A program made the translations under genes and the position numbers. Shown here piece after piece: positions 34,615 through 43,259 of a stretch of DNA of 56,699 nucleotides. The notes below the pieces were generated by a model. It had not been told where the DNA came from, ran no database searches, and saw only the letters and a list, made by a program, of their open reading frames with translations. Numbering within the stretch: position 1 is the first letter of the stretch; each line of letters begins with the position of its first letter. The DNA comes from Oscillospiraceae bacterium (GTDB lineage Bacteria > Bacillota > Clostridia > Oscillospirales > Ruminococcaceae). The stretch covers positions 1 through 56,699 of the forward strand of contig JAFLUF010000004.1 in assembly GCA_022508925.1 (NCBI GenBank). Reading direction: 5' to 3'.

Positions 34615-35318
34615 GCGTGGTTCTGATCACAGGCGGCACGGGCGCGATAGGCGGGGCGCTTGTCGAGGAGTTTTCCCGTACAGACGACGTTGTTTTTACC
34701 TACAACGAAAACGAAGTCAAGGCAAAAGAGCTTGCCGGGAAATTCCGCTGTAAAGCGGTGAAAATGGATATATCCGATGCAAATTCCGTAAGAGCCGCGG
34801 CTGACTGTGTTATCGGGGAATTTAAGCGTGTGGATATTCTAATAAACAACGCGGGAATCTCGCTGATAAAGCCGTTTACGGACATTTCCGAGGACGAATG
34901 GGAGCGTCAGCTTTCGGTAAATCTTTCGGGGATTTTTCGCGTGACAAAAGCCGTTGTTCCGAGTATGATAAGCCGAAAAAACGGCGCGATAGTAAATATT
35001 TCCTCGGTCTGGGGAGTTTACGGGGCGTCCTGCGAGGTGGCGTATTCGGCGGCAAAGGCGGGGGTTATCGGTTTTACAAAAGCTCTCGCGAAAGAGCTTG
35101 CTCCGTCCGGGATAACCGTAAACGCGGTAGCTCCCGGAGTGATCGAAAGTCCGATGAACAGCGCGCACCTCACCGAAGACGAGCTGAAAGCGCTGTGTGA
35201 TGAAACCCCTCTCGGGCGTATGGGAAAGCCCTCAGAGGTTGCACAGGCGGTTCGTGCTTTGGCAGAAAACAGGTTCATCACGGGTCAGGTTTTGGGAGTA
35301 GACGGCGGATTTTATTGA
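34611..35318 (+). CDS. SDR-family oxidoreductase (FabG-like)
   Basis: A 235-residue short-chain dehydrogenase/reductase with the cofactor motif LITGGTGAIGGALVEEF, the NNAGISL motif, the catalytic Ser at NISSVWG and Tyr-x3-Lys at VAYSAAKAG, then VAPGVIESPM. The C-terminus GQVLGVDGGFY is typical of FabG-like enzymes, which reduce 3-oxoacyl-ACP. The true substrate is not fixed by sequence. The ATG overlaps the clpE stop (ATGA). A role in fatty-acid synthesis is possible, but no other fab genes are nearby. Confidence 0.88.
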   Translation: MSVVLITGGTGAIGGALVEEFSRTDDVVFTYNENEVKAKELAGKFRCKAVKMDISDANSVRAAADCVIGEFKRVDILINNAGISLIKPFTDISEDEWERQLSVNLSGIFRVTKAVVPSMISRKNGAIVNISSVWGVYGASCEVAYSAAKAGVIGFTKALAKELAPSGITVNAVAPGVIESPMNSAHLTEDELKALCDETPLGRMGKPSEVAQAVRALAENRFITGQVLGVDGGFY

Positions 35319-35402
35319 AATTATTGTCAAAATGCACAAAGCCACTTGGCAAAAGTTGAAAAAACTTGTGATATAATTTTTCGCCAATTTTGAGATAATT
35401 TA

Positions 35403-35431
35403 TTGAATTATTCCTGAAAATATTGTATAAT
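35403..35431 (+). promoter_or_regulatory. Sigma-A-type promoter for the oadG-oadB pair
   Basis: TTGAAT (35403-35408) and TATAAT (35426-35431) have a 17-bp spacer, 56 bp before the ATG at 35487. A second -10-like element, TGATATAAT (35370-35377 region, extended -10 form), lies 54 bp further upstream beside the small palindrome AAGTT-GAAAA-AACTT. Confidence 0.6.
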
Positions 35432-35486
35432 TATTATGTTTAATTGAGTAATGTTTTATCTATTTTGATATAAAAAGGAGATTTTT

Positions 35487-35945
35487 ATGAATAACGCGTT
35501 GGTTTTCCTGTCCGAAGGCGCAAGCGTGATCGACAGGCTTCAGGGTCTCGGCGACGCGAAGAAACAGCTTGCCGATCCCGATTATTGGAGCTCGGTCGGT
35601 ATTATTGCTCTTACGGGAATTTTAGTTGTCTTTCTTATTCTCATAATACTTATTTTCATGTTCTGGCTTTTGGGCGTTATCTTTAAGGCTGTCGACAAAG
35701 CCAAGAGTGCAAACGCCGAGGGAAATACAAAGCAAAATGTCGAAGAAGTAAAGCCGGCTGTTGAGGTTGTGTCAGCGGCTGAAGAAGATTACAGCAATGA
35801 CGAGGAACTCGTCGCTGTTATCAGCGCTGCGATCGCGGCTTATACAGAGCAGAGTTTTACCGTAAAGAGCATCAGAAAGCATAATCCGAGGACGCGTTCT
35901 GCTTGGAGCGCCGCGGGAATTAGCGAAAATACCCGTCCCTTTTGA
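35487..35945 (+). CDS. OadG-like gamma subunit of a sodium-pump decarboxylase
   Basis: A 152-residue protein with one membrane segment (about residues 36-65), a charged linker and a C-terminal region whose ELVAVISAAIAAYTEQSFTVKSIRK pattern is typical of OadG/gamma subunits in Clostridia. Gamma subunits hold the membrane decarboxylase complex together. It starts behind AAAGGAG and is followed 19 bp later by the beta subunit. Neither the carboxyltransferase alpha subunit nor the biotin carrier is adjacent. Confidence 0.8.
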   Translation: MNNALVFLSEGASVIDRLQGLGDAKKQLADPDYWSSVGIIALTGILVVFLILIILIFMFWLLGVIFKAVDKAKSANAEGNTKQNVEEVKPAVEVVSAAEEDYSNDEELVAVISAAIAAYTEQSFTVKSIRKHNPRTRSAWSAAGISENTRPF

Positions 35946-35964
35946 CGGCGAAAGGAACTGAAAT

Positions 35965-37245
35965 ATGGAAATCTTTACCGATACATTAACAGGGCTTCTT
36001 GATACTTCGGGTCTTATGGCAATGACATGGCAGAATGCTGTAATGATCCTGCTGTCGTTTGTTCTGTTCTATCTGGCTATTGTAAAACAGTACGAGCCGC
36101 TTCTTATGCTGCCTATTGCTTTCGGAATGCTGCTTACTAATCTTCCGCTTACGGGACTTTATCACCCCGAGCTCTGGGATCCCGCGACAAACCCGTATTT
36201 TGCTCCCGAATATTTAGACTCGGGATATGTTGACGGAAGCATGAATACTATATTCATGAGCGTTTTTACGCAGCACACTTCGCTTGACTACGGGAGAGTG
36301 CTTCACGACGGCGGTCTTCTTGATATGCTGTATCTCGGAGTTAAGCTTCAGATCTATCCTCCGCTTATCTTCCTCGGTATAGGGGCTATGACAGACTTCG
36401 GTCCGCTTATCGCAAACCCCAAGAGCTTTCTTTTGGGAGCGGCGGCGCAGGGCGGTATCTTCTTTACTTTCATCGGCGCGTGCCTGCTCAATGTGACGGG
36501 TATCGCGGACTTTACGCTTAAAGAGGCGGCGTCTATCGCCATAATCGGTGGCGCGGACGGTCCTACGGCTATTTACCTTACATCAAAGCTTGCGCCTCAG
36601 CTATTGGGTTCTATCGCGGTCGCGGCTTACTCTTACATGGCGCTTGTTCCGGTTATCCAGCCGCCCATTATGAGACTGCTTACGACAAAGAACGAGCGCG
36701 CTGTCAGAATGGGACAGCTCCGCGAAGTCTCAAAGCTCGAAAAGGTCGTATTCCCTATAGCGGTTACGGTTATCGTTTCGCTTATCGTGCCATCTGCGGC
36801 TCCGCTGGTCGGCATCCTTATGTTCGGAAACCTCATGAAGGAGTCGGGAGTGTGCGACAGACTTGTTAAAACGGCGACGAATGAGCTTATGAATATCATC
36901 ACCATATTCCTCGGAATTACAGTAGGAGCTACAGCCGTTGCGGAGAACTTCCTCAGCTGGAAGACTATCTTCATCATCGTGCTCGGTCTTGTGGCGTTCT
37001 GCATAGGCACAGCCTGCGGAGTGCTTCTCGGAAAGCTTATGTATCTGATCTCTGGCAAGAAGATAAATCCGCTTATCGGTTCCGCGGGCGTTTCGGCGGT
37101 TCCCATGGCGGCTCGTGTTTCGCAGAAGGAGGGGCAGAAAACCGACCCGTCGAACTTCCTGCTTATGCACGCAATGGGTCCGAACGTTGCGGGCGTTATC
37201 GGTTCTGCCGTTGCGGCGGGAGTTCTGCTCAGCATACTCGGATAA
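35965..37245 (+). CDS. oadB: Sodium-translocating decarboxylase beta subunit
   Basis: A 426-residue polytopic membrane protein that couples decarboxylation of carboxybiotin to export of two sodium ions in oxaloacetate, methylmalonyl-CoA or glutaconyl-CoA decarboxylases. The family core is clear: FLGIGAMTDFGPLIANPKS, IIGGADGPTAIYLTSKLAP, VPVIQPPIMRLLTTK and the C-terminal GPNVAGVIGSAVAAG. Ten or so membrane segments are expected. Because the alpha subunit and carrier are absent, the substrate cannot be named; oadB is used for the family. A strong terminator follows. Confidence 0.92.
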   Translation: MEIFTDTLTGLLDTSGLMAMTWQNAVMILLSFVLFYLAIVKQYEPLLMLPIAFGMLLTNLPLTGLYHPELWDPATNPYFAPEYLDSGYVDGSMNTIFMSVFTQHTSLDYGRVLHDGGLLDMLYLGVKLQIYPPLIFLGIGAMTDFGPLIANPKSFLLGAAAQGGIFFTFIGACLLNVTGIADFTLKEAASIAIIGGADGPTAIYLTSKLAPQLLGSIAVAAYSYMALVPVIQPPIMRLLTTKNERAVRMGQLREVSKLEKVVFPIAVTVIVSLIVPSAAPLVGILMFGNLMKESGVCDRLVKTATNELMNIITIFLGITVGATAVAENFLSWKTIFIIVLGLVAFCIGTACGVLLGKLMYLISGKKINPLIGSAGVSAVPMAARVSQKEGQKTDPSNFLLMHAMGPNVAGVIGSAVAAGVLLSILG

Positions 37246-37263
37246 TTCGGGATAATTAAACAA

Positions 37264-37296
37264 TAAAGGCAAGAGCTTTCTCTTGCCTTTAATTTT
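37264..37296 (+). terminator. Terminator after oadB
   Basis: A perfect 11-bp stem AAAGGCAAGAG/CTCTTGCCTTT (37265-37275 with 37280-37290) with a CTTT loop is followed by AATTTT. It is palindromic enough to serve both directions. Confidence 0.8.
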
Positions 37297-37311
37297 AGAA
37301 GGGAGTTTTTT

Positions 37312-37956
37312 ATGTCTAAAACTATTACAGTGCGCGGTGTAGGAACCGCAAAAAACAAGCCCGATTATATTGTTATCTCTATGAATATCTCCTCGAAAAA
37401 CAGAAGCTACGATGCCGCTGTCGGAGACGCGAACCGCCGTATAGAGCTTATGAAAGACGCACTTACGAAAATCGGGTTTGATAAAGACGACCTTAAAACA
37501 AATGATTTTTCCGTAAACTCAGAGTTTGAAAACATTCAGCAAAACGGACTTTACAAAAGCGTTTTAGCGGGTTATTCGTGCTCTTATCATCTTAAGCTTT
37601 CGTTTGATTTCAGCGCTCAGCGTCTTGCTGAAACGCTTAACGCGATTGTTATCAGCGGCGCCGACGCGGAGTTTTCGATCTCCTTTACCGTAAAGGATAC
37701 CGAAAAAATATCGGAGCAGCTTCTTGTTTCCGCTGCGGAAAACGCGAAGGAAAAGGCGGAGATCCTTTGCAGAGCGTCCGGAAAAACGCTCGGGGAGCTT
37801 GTGTCGATCGATTACAATTTAGGCGAGATAAACGCGCTTTCTCCGAGTAATTACAGAGTTATGCGAACGGCAGTGCCTCTCGCGGCTGTGCCCGAGTTTA
37901 CGCCCGAGGATATCCAGTCAAACACGCGCGTTACTTTTGTCTGGGAGATAATTTGA
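37312..37956 (+). CDS. SIMPL-domain (DUF541) protein
   Basis: A 214-residue protein with the SIMPL/DUF541 pattern: ITVRGVGTAKNKPDYIVISM at the start, followed by IGFDKDDLKTNDFSVNSEFE and a C-terminal strand region ending RVTFVWEI. No signal peptide is visible, whereas many family members are exported, so this one is probably cytosolic. Biochemical function in the family is unknown. GGGAG precedes the ATG. Confidence 0.85.
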   Translation: MSKTITVRGVGTAKNKPDYIVISMNISSKNRSYDAAVGDANRRIELMKDALTKIGFDKDDLKTNDFSVNSEFENIQQNGLYKSVLAGYSCSYHLKLSFDFSAQRLAETLNAIVISGADAEFSISFTVKDTEKISEQLLVSAAENAKEKAEILCRASGKTLGELVSIDYNLGEINALSPSNYRVMRTAVPLAAVPEFTPEDIQSNTRVTFVWEII

Positions 37957-37986
37957 CCTGTTTGCTGAGGTTTAGTGAAAAGAAGA

Positions 37987-38009
37987 TGCCCTCTTTTAAC
38001 AAGAGGGCA
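37987..38009. terminator. Bidirectional hairpin between convergent genes
   Basis: TGCCCTCTT/AAGAGGGCA (37987-37995 with 38001-38009) forms a perfect 9-bp stem between the 3' ends of the SIMPL gene (plus) and the 34-codon gene (minus). The T tracts on both sides are weak, so termination is probable but not certain. Confidence 0.55.
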
Positions 38010-38032
38010 AATTCATTTTAAACAAATTTTGG

Positions 38033-38137
38033 TTATGCAAAATAGCTGTTCAGCAGGGAGCCAATAGAATCCGCTGCTTCTTTTTCGTCTTTTACCACGT
38101 CATAGCAGTACGCGATAGATAAAAGCATGTATTTCAT
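38033..38137 (-). CDS. 34-residue peptide, unknown function
   Basis: A short gene too small for routine calling. The peptide opens MKYMLLSIAYCYDVVKDEKE and continues to SLLNSYFA; it has a hydrophobic start and an acidic helical tail. Support comes from AAAGGTGGG six bases before the ATG at 38137 and from a good promoter at 38217-38245 on the same strand. The transcript leader of about 75 bases contains nested inverted repeats (TGCAAG/CTTGCA around GAGC-AAAAA-GCTC). It ends near a hairpin at 37987-38009. A signalling or regulatory peptide is possible but unproven. Confidence 0.5.
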   Translation of the reverse strand: MKYMLLSIAYCYDVVKDEKEAADSIGSLLNSYFA

Positions 38138-38216
38138 ATATTTCCCACCTTTCTCTGTTTGTTCTACACATTTTGCAAGCCCGGAGCTTTTTGCTCTCTT
38201 TTTTCCTTGCACCACT

Positions 38217-38245
38217 ATTTTAGCACCGTTTGTTGGATTTGTCAA
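38217..38245 (-). promoter_or_regulatory. Sigma-A-type promoter for the 34-codon gene
   Basis: On the minus strand TTGACA (38245-38240) and TAAAAT (38222-38217) are 17 bp apart. It is divergent from the aconitase promoter. Confidence 0.65.
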
Positions 38246-38414
38246 TAGCAAAACACCGTTTTTGGTGATATTCTACAAAAACGTAGTATATTTTACTCTT
38301 TGGTGAAATTTTTTATGTAATTTGTAAATAAAACTGTGTCGAATTGTGCCTTAGTGTATTATAAGTCGTATCAAATATATCAGAGCCCGTTTTTTAACGC
38401 CTGATCTGACCGCG

Positions 38415-38507
38415 TTCCGCAATATCGCTCCACCGCTTGACAATTCTATCAATGTGTAGTATAATAATAATATGAAATCATTGCCATTCCGCAATATCCG
38501 CGGAATG
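38415..38507 (+). promoter_or_regulatory. Aconitase promoter region with flanking direct repeats
   Basis: TTGACA (38437-38442) and TATAAT (38460-38465) have a 17-bp spacer. The 12-base sequence TTCCGCAATATC occurs twice, at 38415-38426 just upstream of the -35 box and at 38487-38498 in the early leader, 72 bp apart. The second copy sits in a hairpin CATTCCGC/GCGGAATG (38485-38492 with 38500-38507). The spacing suits an operator pair. The remaining bases 38252-38414 hold nothing I recognise. Confidence 0.55.
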
Positions 38508-38535
38508 ACCTTGCAAAAACAAAGGAGGAGACAAA

Positions 38536-40464
38536 ATGGGACTTACCCTGACAGAGAAGATCATCAGAGCGCATATCGTAGACGGAGAGCCGGTAAAAGG
38601 CTCGGAGATAGGGCTCAAAATCGACCAGACGCTCACTCAGGACGCCACCGGTACAATGGCGTACCTTCAGTTTGAGGCAATGGGCGTCGACCGTGTAAAA
38701 ACCGAACGGAGCGTGGCGTATATAGACCACAATACGCTTCAGAGCGGCTTTGAAAACGCGGACGACCACCGCTTTATCGGTTCGATCGCCAAAAAGCACG
38801 GGATATGGTTTTCACGTCCCGGAAACGGAATTTGCCACCAGGTCCATCTCGAGCGCTTCGGAAAGCCCGGAAAGACTCTTATCGGTTCTGACAGCCACAC
38901 TCCTACGGGCGGCGGAATAGGTATGCTCGCCATGGGCGCGGGCGGACTTGACGTTGCAGTGGCTATGGGCGGCGGCGCGTATTACATAACAATGCCTAAG
39001 GTAGTAAAAATAAACCTGACCGGAAAGCTTAATGATTGGGTAAGCGCAAAGGACGTTATCCTCGAGGTTTTACGCAGACTGTCCGTAAAGGGCGGAGTCG
39101 GCAAGGTAATGGAGTATACGGGCGAGGGCGTCAAGTATCTTTCCGTACCCGAGCGCGCCACTATCACAAATATGGGCGCTGAGCTTGGGGCTACGACTTC
39201 AATCTTCCCCTCCGATGAAACAACGCTTGCGTTTTTAAAGGCTCAGGGCAGAGAAGAGGACTATGTCGAGCTTTCCGCCGACCCAGACGCGGTTTATGAC
39301 GAAGAAGTGGAGATTGACCTGTCCAAGCTCGTGCCCCTTGCGGCTTGTCCTCACTCTCCCGATAATGTCAAGACAATAGAAGAGATCGGGGCGATAAAGA
39401 TAGATCAGGTCTGCATCGGCTCATGTACAAACAGCTCTTTGCAGGATATGAGAAAGGTAGCGCATATTCTTAAGGGAAAGACGGTTCATCCCGACGTTTC
39501 TCTGTCGATCGCGCCCGGCTCCAAGCAGGTGTTCAATCAGCTTGCCGCGGAGGGAACGCTGTCGATTCTTATCGAAGCAGGCGCGAGAATTTTAGAGAGC
39601 GCGTGCGGTCCTTGCATAGGCATGGGACAGTCGCCTAACTCAAAGGGCGTTTCTCTGCGCACCTTCAACCGAAACTTCCTCGGAAGAAGCGGCACGAAGG
39701 ACGCCGAGGTCTACCTCGTATCTCCCGAAACGGCGGCGGCTTCCGCGCTCACCGGAGTATTTACCGACCCGAGAACTGTCGGCGAAATGCCGCCTTATGA
39801 AATGCCCGAGAGATTTCTTATCAACGACAATATGGTTGTCGCTCCCGCAAGTGTTGAGGAAGCGCCGAAGGTTGAAATTCTGCGCGGACCGAACATCAAG
39901 CCCTTCCCGATAAACAAGCCGCTCGGCGAGATTATCGAGAGCGCAGTTACACTCAAGGTCGGAGATAATATCACCACCGACCATATTATGCCCGCAGGCG
40001 CGAAAATTCTGCCGCTGCGCTCGAATATTCCAGCTATCTCGGAGTATTGCTTTACCGTATGCGACGAAACTTTCCCAAAGCGCGCGAAAGAAGCGGGAAC
40101 ATCTATCATCGTCGGAGGCTCGAACTACGGACAGGGCTCTTCGAGAGAACACGCGGCGCTCGCTCCGCTTTATCTCGGCGTAAAGGCGATAATCTGCAAG
40201 AGCTTCGCTCGTATCCACCGCCAGAACCTTATAAACAACGGCATTCTTCCGCTTGAATTTGCAAACGAAGCCGATTATGAAAAAACAGAGCAGGGCGATG
40301 AGCTTGTTATCGCGGATATCCGCAATACAATAAAGAACGGCGGAAAAATAGTTGTCGAAAACAAGACCAAGGGCTTTTCGTTTGAGGTAAACTGCGAGCT
40401 TTCCGAGCGCGGACGCGGCATGATACTCGCGGGAGGATTGCTTAATTACACAAAGGAAAGCTGA
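38536..40464 (+). CDS. acnA: Aconitate hydratase
   Basis: A 642-residue aconitase of the mitochondrial/AcnA-like short type that interconverts citrate and isocitrate. Iron-sulfur ligands are in CIGSCTNSS and ESACGPCIGMG. SDSHTPTGGGIGMLAMGAGG and DHIMPAGAKILPLRSNIP are family signatures, and GGSNYGQGSSREHAALAP is the C-terminal swivel motif. It begins behind AAGGAGGAG with its own promoter. It stands with isocitrate dehydrogenase and citrate synthase in the oxidative half of the TCA cycle leading to 2-oxoglutarate. Confidence 0.95.
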   Translation: MGLTLTEKIIRAHIVDGEPVKGSEIGLKIDQTLTQDATGTMAYLQFEAMGVDRVKTERSVAYIDHNTLQSGFENADDHRFIGSIAKKHGIWFSRPGNGICHQVHLERFGKPGKTLIGSDSHTPTGGGIGMLAMGAGGLDVAVAMGGGAYYITMPKVVKINLTGKLNDWVSAKDVILEVLRRLSVKGGVGKVMEYTGEGVKYLSVPERATITNMGAELGATTSIFPSDETTLAFLKAQGREEDYVELSADPDAVYDEEVEIDLSKLVPLAACPHSPDNVKTIEEIGAIKIDQVCIGSCTNSSLQDMRKVAHILKGKTVHPDVSLSIAPGSKQVFNQLAAEGTLSILIEAGARILESACGPCIGMGQSPNSKGVSLRTFNRNFLGRSGTKDAEVYLVSPETAAASALTGVFTDPRTVGEMPPYEMPERFLINDNMVVAPASVEEAPKVEILRGPNIKPFPINKPLGEIIESAVTLKVGDNITTDHIMPAGAKILPLRSNIPAISEYCFTVCDETFPKRAKEAGTSIIVGGSNYGQGSSREHAALAPLYLGVKAIICKSFARIHRQNLINNGILPLEFANEADYEKTEQGDELVIADIRNTIKNGGKIVVENKTKGFSFEVNCELSERGRGMILAGGLLNYTKES

Positions 40465-40513
40465 TTTGCGTAATTATCCATGCCGAACTGCTGCATAACA
40501 AGGAGAACTTATT

Positions 40514-41203
40514 GTGAGACAAAGGTTTATGGAGCTTGTAAAGGAAAACGACCGCCTGTATGAAAGCGGCGCGTTTGACGGTATGAAGTCGGTGTTCTTC
40601 TCAGACCTTAAGCCTATTGAGAATCCGCGCGGAGAAAGTTTTTCCGTCGCCGAAAATACCGTTGAGATGACTACAATTGCCTGTATTCTCGAAAACGCGG
40701 GAAAAAAGACCATCGCGCTTAATTTCGCGAGCGCACGGCATCCCGGCGGCGGTTATCTCACGGGAGCCTCCGCGCAGGAGGAATCATTGTGCAGGGCGAG
40801 CGGACTATATTACACGATAAAGGACGTTCGTGAATACTATGAGCAGAACGAGCGCCACAAGCTGTCGGATTATACGGACGGCATGATCTATTCGGAGAAT
40901 GTTCCCGTTGTACGCGACGACAGCGGCGAGCTGTTGAAAACGTCTGTTTTATGCGATTTTATTACCTGCCCCGCTGTCAACAAGGGAGCGGCAAGACTTA
41001 CGGACAGCGAGGTCAACGCAAAGATGAAACAGCGTATCGAGAAGATCATCACACTTGCTGTTTCAAAGGCTCCCGACGTTGTTATACTCGGAGCGTTCGG
41101 CTGCGGGGTGTTCAGAAACCGCCGCGAGGACGTGCTTCCTTTGTTTGAAGACGCGATAAACAGTTATGGCGGGGATATTGAATATATCTTCGCGATACCG
41201 TGA
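40514..41203 (+). CDS. Bacterial PARG-like (TIGR02452) macrodomain protein
   Basis: A 229-residue protein of the microbial poly(ADP-ribose) glycohydrolase type (TIGR02452, DUF2263). The signature HPGGGYLTGASAQEESLCRAS contains the diphosphate-binding GGG and the catalytic QEE motif. ILENAGKKTIALNFASA and VVILGAFGCGVFRN are the flanking strands and loop. Relatives remove ADP-ribose chains or related modifications. It starts at a GTG behind AAGGAG, 49 bp after aconitase, and is followed at once by a diverged copy. Confidence 0.85.
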   Translation: MRQRFMELVKENDRLYESGAFDGMKSVFFSDLKPIENPRGESFSVAENTVEMTTIACILENAGKKTIALNFASARHPGGGYLTGASAQEESLCRASGLYYTIKDVREYYEQNERHKLSDYTDGMIYSENVPVVRDDSGELLKTSVLCDFITCPAVNKGAARLTDSEVNAKMKQRIEKIITLAVSKAPDVVILGAFGCGVFRNRREDVLPLFEDAINSYGGDIEYIFAIP

Positions 41204-41216
41204 CATAAATCAGAGT

Positions 41217-41921
41217 ATGTTTGTAATGAGTATTAGACACAATCTGCGGATAAAATCGGAAAACGACCTCATATTTTCCAACGGTGAGTGGGATATGAAA
41301 AGCCGCTTTATCGAGGATTTTACGCCCGTGCCGATGAAAAGGGAAACGCCTTTTGCGCTTTCAGAGAGTGTTCGGCGGCTGACAACAGTGGGGTGTATTC
41401 TCGAAAACAGGAGCAGGCGGGTGATCGCACTGAATTTCGCGAACGCGCTGTTTGCGGGCGGAGCATACCGAATGGGCGGAAACGCCCAGGAGGAGAGCAT
41501 TTGCAGAGCCTCTCTTCTGTATTATACGATACGCGGCGAAAAAGAATTTTACTCAAATAACCGCAGATGCTTTTCCGCTTTGTACACAGACGGAATGATA
41601 TTCTCTGAGAACGTCCCGATAATACGCGGTGAGGACGGGGCACTTTTAGATACGCGTATAACGGCTGATTTCATAACTTGTCCCGCGGTTAATCTGCGTG
41701 AGCTTATGCCGTGGCAAAGAAAAAGAGCAGACGAGGTTATGGAGCGGCGGATAGGGAAGATAGTGTCGTTTATGCAGTCAAGAGAACCCGATGTTATTGT
41801 ACTTGGAGCGTTTGGCTGCGGAGCGTACGGAAACAAGCGCGAAACGGTACTGCCCTTCTTTGAGAAGGCGATAAATATGTATACAGACGGAAACGCGGAA
41901 ATTATCTTCGCGATACCGTAA
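41217..41921 (+). CDS. Second PARG-like protein, diverged tandem copy
   Basis: A 234-residue paralog of the preceding gene; colinear blocks include [57 protein letters not shown] and [14 protein letters not shown]. The catalytic QEE is kept, but the glycine motif reads AGGAY instead of PGGGY. The ATG at 41217 or 41226 is likely; no strong ribosome binding site is visible, so translation may depend on the upstream gene, which ends 13 bp before. The isocitrate dehydrogenase gene follows 22 bp later. Whether the altered glycine affects activity is unknown. Confidence 0.8.
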   Translation: MFVMSIRHNLRIKSENDLIFSNGEWDMKSRFIEDFTPVPMKRETPFALSESVRRLTTVGCILENRSRRVIALNFANALFAGGAYRMGGNAQEESICRASLLYYTIRGEKEFYSNNRRCFSALYTDGMIFSENVPIIRGEDGALLDTRITADFITCPAVNLRELMPWQRKRADEVMERRIGKIVSFMQSREPDVIVLGAFGCGAYGNKRETVLPFFEKAINMYTDGNAEIIFAIP

Positions 41922-41943
41922 ACAAAATTTAGGAGGACAAAAA

Positions 41944-43155
41944 ATGGCAAAGATTCAGATGACGACCCCTATAGTAGAAATGGACGGAGACGAGATGACC
42001 AGAATCATCTGGCAGATGATAAAGGATATCTTGATCCTTCCGTATATCGATCTGAAATCAGATTATTACGACCTGGGGCTTGTCCACAGAAATGAAACAA
42101 ACGACCAGGTAACTATCGACAGCGCGAACGCTACAAAAAAATACGGTGTTGCGGTAAAGTGCGCGACAATTACCCCCAACGCTCAGCGTGTTGAGGAATA
42201 TAAGCTCAAGGAAATGTGGAAGTCTCCAAACGGCACTATCCGCGCTATTCTTGACGGAACTGTATTCAGAAAGCCTATTCTGGTAAAGGGCATAACCCCG
42301 TACATTCCTACCTGGACAAAGCCTATTACTATTGCACGTCACGCTTACGGCGATATTTACAAAAACACCGAGCTCAAGGTCGAGCAGGGAAGCAAGGCTG
42401 AGGTTGTCGTAACGGATAAAAACGGAAACGAAACGCGCGCTCTCATTCATGATTTCAAGGACTCCGACGGTATCGTTCAGGGCGTTCACAATCTCGATAA
42501 CTCTATCGCGAGCTTTGCGAGAGCGTGTTTTAACTACGCCCTTGACGCGAAGGAGACCCTATGGTTCGCCTCAAAGGACACTATCTCCAAAACCTATGAC
42601 CACCGCTTTAAGGACATTTTCGCGGAGATCTACGAAAACGAGTATAAGGCGAGATTCGAGGCGGCGGGAATCGAGTATTTCTACACGCTTATTGACGACG
42701 TAGTAGCGCGTGTTGTGCGCTCTGATGGCGGATTTATCTGGGCCTGCAAAAATTATGACGGCGATGTTATGAGCGATATGCTCGCAACCGCGTTCGGTTC
42801 TCTCGGACTTATGACCAGCGTGCTTGTATCTCCCGACGGAAAATATGAGTACGAGGCGGCTCACGGAACAGTCACGCGCCATTATTATCAGCATCTCAAG
42901 GGTGAAAAAACCTCAACCAATCCGATAGCTACGATATTCGCGTGGAGCGGCGGACTTCGCAAGCGCGGCGAGCTTGACAATATACCCGGGCTTGTGGATT
43001 ACGCGGATAAGCTCGAAAAGGCTTCCATTCAGACAATGGAGGACGGTATAATGGATAAAAACCTGTCGCTTATGTCTAAGCTCGAAAACAAGCAGGTCGT
43101 TGATACCGAGACCTTCCTTGTTGAGATCAACAAGCGTCTGAGCGCCATGATGTAA
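41944..43155 (+). CDS. icd: Isocitrate dehydrogenase, NADP type
   Basis: A 403-residue enzyme of the eukaryote-like (type II) isocitrate dehydrogenase class, converting isocitrate to 2-oxoglutarate. Typical parts are [15 protein letters not shown] at the start, [20 protein letters not shown] with the substrate Ser/Asn site, [19 protein letters not shown] with metal-binding Asp residues, [17 protein letters not shown] and [13 protein letters not shown]. Cofactor preference for NADP is by family. It begins behind AGGAGG and probably ends the aconitase transcript. Confidence 0.95.
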   Translation: MAKIQMTTPIVEMDGDEMTRIIWQMIKDILILPYIDLKSDYYDLGLVHRNETNDQVTIDSANATKKYGVAVKCATITPNAQRVEEYKLKEMWKSPNGTIRAILDGTVFRKPILVKGITPYIPTWTKPITIARHAYGDIYKNTELKVEQGSKAEVVVTDKNGNETRALIHDFKDSDGIVQGVHNLDNSIASFARACFNYALDAKETLWFASKDTISKTYDHRFKDIFAEIYENEYKARFEAAGIEYFYTLIDDVVARVVRSDGGFIWACKNYDGDVMSDMLATAFGSLGLMTSVLVSPDGKYEYEAAHGTVTRHYYQHLKGEKTSTNPIATIFAWSGGLRKRGELDNIPGLVDYADKLEKASIQTMEDGIMDKNLSLMSKLENKQVVDTETFLVEINKRLSAMM

Positions 43156-43161
43156 TGATAT

Positions 43162-43228
43162 AGCGTACAAAAAGTCTTTGGAAAAGGGGTGTGGGGAAAA
43201 GCCTTTCTTCAGAAAGGTTTTTCCCCAC
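43162..43228 (+). repeat. Dispersed intergenic repeat, copy B
   Basis: The border AGCGTACAAAAAGTCTTTG (43162-43180) is followed by an 18-bp hairpin GTGGGGAAAAGCCTTTCT/AGAAAGGTTTTTCCCCAC (43191-43208 with 43211-43228, one G-T pair) around a TC loop. It lies between the convergent icd and SpoIID-like genes, and no T tract follows. Confidence 0.8.
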
Positions 43229-43259
43229 AAATATTTTTTGGGTGATTTTTTCTCAAATG

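Noticed and set aside
38472-38675. A 67-codon ORF starting in the aconitase leader
   Set aside because: It runs out of frame through the start of aconitase, has no ribosome binding site and yields an Arg-rich, non-family sequence.
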